From: Phorcus lineatus
Lineage: Eukaryota > Mollusca > Gastropoda > Trochida > Trochidae
Direction of reading: 5' to 3'
Length of the DNA: 64,000 bases
Assembly: GCA_921293015.1 (NCBI GenBank)
Contig: OV121096.1
Coordinates: 14,883,000-14,946,999 of the forward strand
The position numbers were made by a program, and so were the translations under genes. How positions within the stretch are numbered: position 1 is the first letter of the stretch; every line of letters starts with the position of its first letter. Positions 58,257-64,000 of this stretch are shown piece by piece. A model generated the notes under the pieces. That model was not told the DNA's origin, searched no databases, and worked only from the letters and a program-made list of their open reading frames with translations.

Positions 58257-60250
58257 TAACCCATATATGCATAGGGTTTCAAATTTTTTTCAAATTTTGT
58301 GTGAATAATCTCTATTGGACATAATGGAAGGAATGAAGTCTTATTTTTTATTATAAACAATTTTTTTCATACTTTTAAAGCCCCTCAAAAAGCGTCCCAT
58401 ATGTGGCACGGTGTGCACTGAAGGGTGGGTTTTTTTAATGGGGAGTGACATTAATGAGATACATCTGTGATGAAGGGCAGTTAGGTGAGTATATACATGC
58501 TCAATATATCTTTTTTCATCAAAATACACTAAGTAACATTACATTATAAGCCTTTTTCACGTTTTCTATCATGATAGAATAATATGATGATCTGTTGATT
58601 GTTTAATAGTCAAGAATCTTTGTCGCATGTAATTAGATATGAAATATGCTCTTTTTATATCAAATTTGTGTTTCCACTCTAGTAGTTTCTTATTTTTATT
58701 TCCAGTAGATATGTTAGCAAGAGTTGGAACACGCCCTGCACGAGTATGGCACCTCCAATACTGAAGTTGATAACCAAGTGTACCCAGAACTGTTGCACAA
58801 ATGGTGATTCTCTCACATCCTATGGGAAGCAGTATACAATAGGAGGGATATAAAAGGCAGAATTTTATAATGAAATTGAATACAATTACTTGATCAAACT
58901 ATGAAAAAAGGATTTGACTTAACACGTTTCAAGCACATCGGCCTAGAGGCCATGACAAGACATCGCTGTAGGGGCCCACAAACCCAAGCTGAATCTGTTT
59001 AGCAGCTTCTCCTACTACTTATGATTTGGAAAAAAAGAAAGCAGACGGAATATTGGCCATACTAATATGCAATACAAGTTTGTAGCTACATTGATTACAA
59101 TTAAACTCAATGGAACAAGTCACAAAGTTTGTTAATGTATTTGTTGTAATCTTGTCACCGTTTTGAACTGAACACTATTATGTTCTTCTTCTAGGGGCCC
59201 CAGCAATGTTTTGGTCCAACCAGTCCTTACCACCCATGGTCTTGTTTCACTTGTTCAATAATAGGATTATTCTGATGACGTTGAAAATAAGGGAGTCTGT
59301 GTCATTGATGTTTCTAACATCCATTCTTTATATCCAATCGCAGAGTAAGTAAGCACCCGACAGACATTGGACATTCAGAGAGTCTCAATCTGCACCTTCT
59401 TCATCATCATTATCGCCATACATGTAGGACATTCCTAGGTGGACATCCTGTTTCATGGATTAGGACCACCTGCCAGCTGGTTGTAACTAATAAACGCAGA
59501 CGTAGATAAACATGTCAAAACAATGTTGTCTACCAATCTTACATGTTCATATATCTGCAAACTTCAGCAGAATACCACTCAGACTTTTCCATTTCTTAAG
59601 GACTTATGAGAGGACACTTTTAGATTCCATCTGGTTTGACTGTGGCTTTGCAATGGACTCCTCTCTCAGTAAAAGTATCAATTAGAGGCAAGGAAGGGAA
59701 CAGAGCAAATAGAATAAAATCTAATAGGTCCTGGAGGTTTTGGATTATTCTGATGACGTTGATAATATGGGAGTCTATGTCATTGATGTTTCTAACGTCC
59801 ATTCTTAAGATCCAAGGTCGCAGAGAAAGTGAGCACCGAACAGACATTGGATATCCAGAGTCTCAATCTGCACCTTCTCCATCATCATTATCGCCATACA
59901 TGTCCTCAGTTACTTCATGGGGTTCCATGAAGATGTTAATGTCATCTACCTGAGCTTATTTATCAAATATAATATATTGGATTTGGTTTTCTACCGTCAG
60001 TCTGAAAGAAATATACCATGTATCTTTGGCATATGGTAAAATTGTTTATGGTAATTGTAATGAAGTTTCTAAATGTAACCCAATTTTTGTCAAAAGCTGA
60101 AAGTAACTAATTTAAGCTGCTTAAAATATCATTTACATGAAATAATTATCATATTTACACCAAATAGGTAGGAAAATTTGTATCCAAAAACCCCCACCCA
60201 TTCGTGCATATATGGTCCCACTTATGGGACGGCAAATGACTCAATAATTA
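58257..60250 (-). mobile_element. Second piggyBac-type element remnant (different family)
   Basis: TTAACCCATATATGCATAGG at 58257 and 'GCATATATGGTCCCACTT' at about 60205, followed by a TTAA at 60248-60251, are plausible decayed ends. Between them lies the minus-strand transposase pseudogene. The limits are tentative because the right terminus does not match closely. Confidence 0.4.
59160..59880 (-). pseudogene. piggyBac transposase remnant
   Basis: On the minus strand the pieces come in piggyBac order. First 'SLPLIDTFTERG' followed by 'CKATVKPDG' (about 59690-59635), corresponding to the 'FDN..TSLPL...L...G....GTVR' region. Then 'LVDNIVLTCLSTS' (about 59530-59485), matching 'W.D.R.V..LST'. 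Then 'MGGKDWLDQ' (59237-59211), matching 'MGGVD..DQ'. Stops and frame changes separate them. A segment of about 165 bp is duplicated (59262-59420 and 59744-59905). The catalytic Asp of the first motif is not preserved. Confidence 0.6.
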
Positions 60251-62080
60251 ATCATGGAAATATTTATATTTAAAATTTACATTACATTGTCATTTATCCA
60301 TGGGGACCTAAATTTTATCCTCACAAGGTCAAATAAAAACTTATTTAATTATTTTAGTTTTGGCATTAACTTGAACTCGCTGAAAGTTGCAGTTTACAAC
60401 TACTCATTATATCTTTAATCCTTTTCTATCACAATTTTTTTAATTTCAACTATTCTAGATATTCATTAGTTTGAAGGAAAAGTTGATTTACACCAAATTA
60501 TGCATTTAAGTAATCAGGTTACTGTGACCTTATAGGGAAATCCCATGAACTATTCTCGCATAGCTAGTCCCACTGAGCTGGGCTGCGTCAGCTGGAGGGA
60601 AATATTATTCATTTTTACTTATTGTACACTAAGTAGCGATAAAATGATTATAGATTTTCAATATATCAAGTATATTGTATAATCATCAATTCAGTTTATA
60701 AAAAATCAGAAAATTAGTATAGTTATATATATAAGTTTATGAGATTTCCTTAGGTATGGCAACAGTCTCTATGGCTTTGAAGGCCAAAGTCTAGACTATC
60801 GTGTTGACAGGTGCTGAGGAGAGCAGGTTTTTAACCTGGCTAGACAAAGTTAGAATTTTTTGATTCATTATTACTTAATTTTACACTAGTGAGCGTTAAA
60901 GTATAGATTTTCAATCTATTATGATATATTATAATTATCAATTCAATTTGTCAAAATCAGAAAATAAGTGTAGTAGATATATTTCCCTAGTCACATCTTT
61001 TGCCTTGGTAGCTATAAGGGTCAATGTCTGAATTGTCTTGCTTTATGGTGTTGAGGGGAGCGGTTAAAACCTGGCTATAGTTGCAAATAATCAAGTTAGA
61101 ACTCAATCACAGTTCTGGTCAATGGCGTGGCTTAACAGCTCATAAACCTAGTGATCTTTATGGGAAGGAATTAAAAAAACTGCATTCCAATAAACTCCTG
61201 TGATCCTGAAAAAAATATTTAAAAACCTGGTGTAGCAGGCCACTTTCTTCCCCAGTCTAAACTTTCCTTGGATATTTTCTCCCCAGGGAAAGTTTAGACT
61301 AGGCCAAGCTTTACCCTCCTGGGCTGTCTTCCCCGGGGAAAGTCTGGCTTAGGCCAAAGTTTCCCCACCCTTGATTCTACCTTCACCTATTTTTTATTGT
61401 CCACATTCATAGCAATTTGGACCCCACTAAGCTTACACTTTCATATCCTGTTCATTTGTCGATAATGGGGAAACTTATTTTGGAAACTTTGTGGTCTATC
61501 TAGGATACTATTAAAAAACTTGCTTATTTTTGTTTTTTCTTTTTACAACCAAACTTTGCACACTTGTTAACCATGACCTTGTCTACAGTTTGGACCACTT
61601 TTGAATTTTCTGGAATCATTTTTTTTTATATTCTATGGAAACATCATTTTTTGGACTTAGTTATATGGTTTACACTGTGGACATGGTTATGGATACACAT
61701 GATGATTCTTTTCGAATTCGAAAGCCATTTCCGAAATTTTATTTTTTTAAAGAGTTATGGCCCCTGAAGGCGCAATTTGACTTATAGCGATAAACAGATC
61801 TGTTGCTCCAATAGGGACACATTTACTCTTAAACTATTAAAGTAACTTTTAGTAAATCAGGTTTCCAGAATGATATTAATTCAGACTAGAGGGAGAAAAA
61901 ATCAGACGGGCTGCGGGGTATGTGAGCCACGCTCACTTTTTATCTTTTACAGGCTGAGATCCTTGTCTATCTAGGTTACTTCCTCTCTACCCTTAGTAGT
62001 TATTCAAATGTGGCAATTCTGGGGTAAGTAGGCGGGGGTGATTCTGGCTATTTAGATGCCCTATAAACCATATGTGGATC
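60250..62080. other. Gene-free intron with one tandem duplication and one small inverted repeat
   Basis: A diverged direct duplication of about 215-230 bp (60616-60843 and 60870-61081) shares 'TAGATTTTCAAT', 'AAAATCAGAAAAT' and 'GTTGAGG(G/A)GAGC'. At 61240-61370 'AGTCTAAACTTTCC' and its complement 'GGGAAAGTTTAGACTAGG' form a short hairpin with further CCCCGGGG-like repeats. No coding similarity. Confidence 0.5.
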
Positions 62081-62084
62081 TGTT

Positions 62085-62640
62085 AGAGGAGTCGGCCATT
62101 CTAAACTTTACCTTAAAACAGGTAATTCATCATTATCTGATCGGCATAAACTTCACAAGATGATTGTTTTTTCACAATATGTTTCATTGTAAAACCCTGA
62201 AATACTTAACAGAAATAATTCCTATAAATCTATCCTCTGCATCCACATATGAATCTAGATCGTGCAACATTTTTCACAATCCATTTTGCCACACAGAAAT
62301 TTTTTTTAAATCCTTCCTTCCAACATGTGTGAGGGATTGGAACTTGTTGAATAACAATGTAAGAAATAATAATCTCATAAATTGTCAGAAATACGTTTAA
62401 CAAACCCAACCTTGCAATGTGCATGATATTATTAAGAACACAAGCACAAGAGCCAACCAAATCATTCATTGTAAAATAAGACTCAAGTGTAGTACAACCT
62501 TACTGCTCATAAATTTGACCGCTTTATACAAAATACTTCCATTTGTAACTGTGGCTATCACTATGAAGACATCATCCATTATCTGTTCATGTGTCCCAAT
62601 TTGACTGTTGTTCAATCAAAAGTGGGCAAAACTTGAAAAC
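62085..62640 (+). pseudogene. LINE reverse-transcriptase C-terminal remnant (second family)
   Basis: A 78-codon open stretch (62164-62400) reads 'YLTEIIPINLSSASTYESRS' and 'FFKSFLPTCVRDWNLL'. This is the typical tail region after the RT domain of CR1/Jockey-type LINEs ('..F..SF.P..IR.WN.L'). A second piece in another frame (62520-62600) has 'CNCGYHYEDIIHYLFMCP', a Cys/His-rich end. The RT domain is absent. It lies about 500 bp upstream of exon F. Confidence 0.65.
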
Positions 62641-63113
62641 AGTTTTATGCAGAAATTATTCACTTTCTGAGGAAACTAATTAAAATATTGTTACTTCAGT
62701 ACAAAATTGTTTTTACCTAAACCCAACGTTTTATTACATGATTTTCTACTATTAAGAATATAATTTACAATCATAATAGGCTGAAATGTGCTTGTCATCA
62801 GTATTGATTAATGCCTGTTTGTTATGAATTACTTTTGTATTAGAGAGGTATTTATATAGGTGATACACAGCCTATAAACCAATCCATCCATTTATTTGAA
62901 TAAACACTGTTTAAACCAATTCTATCCATCAGTCCAGACAATGTCTACAGAAGTCCCCCCTGAAAATAGATACTTGACTGAGGATAGTGACATCATGTCT
63001 ATGATCAGGATTATAAATAGTTAAGTTCGGAAAAATAGTGGACAATATTCTTCAAGCATGTTCTATATTTCAGTTCGAGATCAGACGATCCTTCATAAAA
63101 AAAGAAAACATAA

Positions 63114-63630
<517 letters not shown>

Positions 63631-63639
63631 CAGTTAAGC

Positions 63640-63990
63640 ATTTTTTTCAGAAGGGGATCCTCCTTGGGTTACTTTTGCCTAAAATGTGGTTTTTTTTTTG
63701 CTATATGACAGGTTGTGACTATATTTTGAATAAAAAATATACAAAAACAACACATAAAGTCTATTTTCTTATGTGTCACCACCCTTAGAGGGCCTGAAAC
63801 CCTAGCGGTTGCCATGGCACCAAGGGCAGGTAACTCTATTCTCACCACTTATCAATCTGTCGTTGAAGTGGAAGCACGCTGTTTTTCTGACTGATATCTA
63901 AGAAACGGAGACATGGAGAAAGAGACAAATGTTACCTTTATTAATAAACGTAGTTTAGAATAGGTTCGCATTTTTTGCATTCCTTTGCAT
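63640..63990 (-). repeat. DIRS-like terminal fragment
   Basis: 'GGATCCTCCTTGGGTTACTT', 'TTTGCTATATGACAGGTTGT' and 'GGCAGGTAACTCTATTCTCA' followed by CCACTTATCAATCT match, complemented, the region 32600-32850. 63951-63985 (GAATAGGTTCGCATTTTTTG) matches 29668-29690. The order of pieces differs from 32.6 kb, suggesting rearranged ends. Confidence 0.55.
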
Positions 63991-64000
63991 TTTGACTTAG

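Overview
The window is AT-rich, intron-dominated animal DNA. Its repeat families (DIRS, piggyBac-like, hAT, and short elements with 'AGCTCATCAG' ends) suggest a lophotrochozoan, most likely a mollusc. The species cannot be named from this sequence. Only one host gene is clearly visible: six consecutive exons of an ARHGAP39 / Vilse (CrossGAP) orthologue on the + strand. They encode the MyTH4 domain and the start of the RhoGAP domain, up to the arginine-finger codon. They lie at about 6240-6407, 7309-7381, 15469-15616, 25589-25718, 44045-44158 and 63147-63304, and all five junctions keep the reading frame. The second intron (7382-15468) has the exact hallmarks of a minor-spliceosome AT-AC intron.

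Everything else is intronic or flanking DNA dominated by mobile elements. From 1 to 3729 lies the 5' portion of a piggyBac-like element: the start of an acidic minus-strand ORF, two classes of tandem repeat, and a terminal AGGGTTAA. A separate short element is inserted inside it. The introns at 6.4-17.6 kb hold degenerate 'AGCTCATCAG' elements and two fold-back elements. From 18.05 to 20.09 kb there is an odd array of a 15-16 bp motif, repeated at about 21 bp within clusters and about 195 bp between clusters, with two orientation flips. I cannot assign it to a known family.

The fourth intron (25.7-44.0 kb) contains an apparently intact autonomous hAT transposon (26474-29587) with an 800-residue single-exon transposase. 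It also holds a ruined DIRS-like fragment and a nearly complete DIRS-type tyrosine-recombinase retrotransposon (34032-42157). The latter has inverted terminal repeats, an internal complementary region, and gag-like, RT-RNase H-methyltransferase and tyrosine recombinase reading frames. Its RT frame is split by a 1.75-kb TIR element, which itself carries an 'AGCTCATCAG' element, giving three levels of nesting.

The fifth intron (44.2-63.1 kb) has three more piggyBac-like repeat copies, including a 3.8-kb imperfect palindrome bounded by TTAA. It also has broken L1/Tx1-like LINE sequence, a piggyBac transposase pseudogene, a TA-flanked pogo/Tigger-like short element and another LINE remnant. No rRNA, tRNA or CRISPR locus was recognised. 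Coordinates of degenerate elements are approximate because they were read by eye.
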